Below are positions 14,188 through 14,514 of a stretch of 14,514 nucleotides of DNA, in pieces. The stretch comes from JBGTIS01 sp041745535 (lineage in GTDB: Bacteria; Bacteroidota; Bacteroidia; Cytophagales; Cyclobacteriaceae). Position 1 is the stretch's first letter. Each line of letters opens with the position of its first letter. The notes under the pieces were generated by a model. It ran no database searches and had not been told where the DNA came from. It saw only the letters and a program-made list of their open reading frames with translations. The position numbers were made by a program, and so were the translations under genes. Location of the stretch: contig JBGTIS010000302.1 of the NCBI GenBank assembly GCA_041745535.1, positions 1 through 14,514 on the forward strand, given 5' to 3'.

Positions 14188-14483
14188 TTAATACATATTA
14201 ATGGTATACGGTTGATTCCTGGCACAAAGCTGATCGTATTCGGCATGGGTTCCTATCCAGCATATAAATAGATGAACCTGCTTTTGCCCAAAGGCATATT
14301 TAGCTATCAATCTAAAATTATTACCGCCTATGTTAAAAACTATTCTGTTGCTTCCCTGACCGAGTTGATCGGCCGTATTGAAAGTTTTTATAATATAAGC
14401 CAATGAGCAAATGATCTTCTACTTCTTGCCTGACGCTTAATATAATCTTCTATTGTCTGCTTTTTGATTAGATGAACTTTCAT
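14188..14483 (-). pseudogene. higB: HigB-type mRNA-cleaving toxin gene, broken by a small internal deletion
   Basis: The first segment starts at the ATG at 14483 and reads MKVHLIKKQTIEDYIKRQAR and then SRRSFAHWL, a typical N-terminus of the HigB (RelE-like) family, before stopping at 14388. The rest is in another frame, from about 14395 to 14188: IIKTFNTADQLGQGSNRIVF, NIGGNNFRLIAKYAF, VHLFICWIGTHAEYDQLCA and final YTINMY, which is the HigB core and C-terminus. Intact relatives as I remember them have about 13 more residues (an LKxADW segment) between WL and the IIKTFN part, so roughly 40 bases, not a multiple of three, are missing. HigB enzymes cut mRNA on the ribosome; this copy should be inactive unless the frames are joined. 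The segment in the second frame has no credible start codon of its own. A region of 31 bases upstream is visible but shows no clear promoter. Confidence 0.82.
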
Positions 14484-14514
14484 AATAGAACATGGTAATA
14501 ATAGCAAATAGTTC

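Noticed and set aside
14188..14403. A short stand-alone gene for the HigB core segment
   Set aside because: It has no proper start codon and lacks the N-terminus, which lies just upstream in another frame; a broken HigB gene explains both pieces.

Overview
The window looks like chromosome of a member of the Bacteroidota. It carries a SusC/SusD outer-membrane pair, several lipoproteins with short Bacteroidota-type lipoboxes, C-terminal SusC residues ending in an aromatic, and TAnnTTTG-type promoter elements. No tRNA, rRNA, CRISPR array or complete insertion sequence is visible.

Bases 1-11367 (+ strand) form one long catabolic gene run: the end of a SusC-type TonB transporter, its SusD partner, a mannonate/gluconate dehydratase-like enolase-superfamily enzyme (ManD/RspA type), a galactonate dehydratase (DgoD type), a PQQ quinoprotein dehydrogenase lipoprotein with an inserted haem c domain, a 2-keto-3-deoxygalactonate kinase (DgoK), a lipoprotein with a sugar isomerase/epimerase TIM barrel, and an Nramp-fold membrane transporter that lacks the metal-binding residues. 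Together they suggest aldose oxidation to an aldonic acid, dehydration to a 2-keto-3-deoxy acid, uptake, and phosphorylation. Both dehydratases have Tat-like leaders and the quinoprotein and TIM barrel are lipoproteins, so most of the chemistry may occur outside the cytoplasm, with the Nramp-like protein as the only visible inner-membrane carrier. The aldolase that would finish the pathway is not in the window.

Bases 11368-11601 are a convergent intergenic region. Bases 11602-14514 (all genes on - strand) are visibly richer in A+T and look like accessory DNA: a Fic-family gene broken by an internal out-of-frame deletion, an intact T4 Rnl1-type RNA ligase, an intact HigA antitoxin and a HigB toxin gene broken in the same way. 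The Fic promoter is surrounded by four symmetric AGCTCA sites. The RNA ligase has a leader of about 180 nt containing mutually exclusive helices and an intrinsic terminator that stops just before the start codon, which is the architecture of a transcription attenuator. The strongest candidates for new biology are this attenuated RNA ligase and the Nramp-like carrier in the sugar-acid operon.
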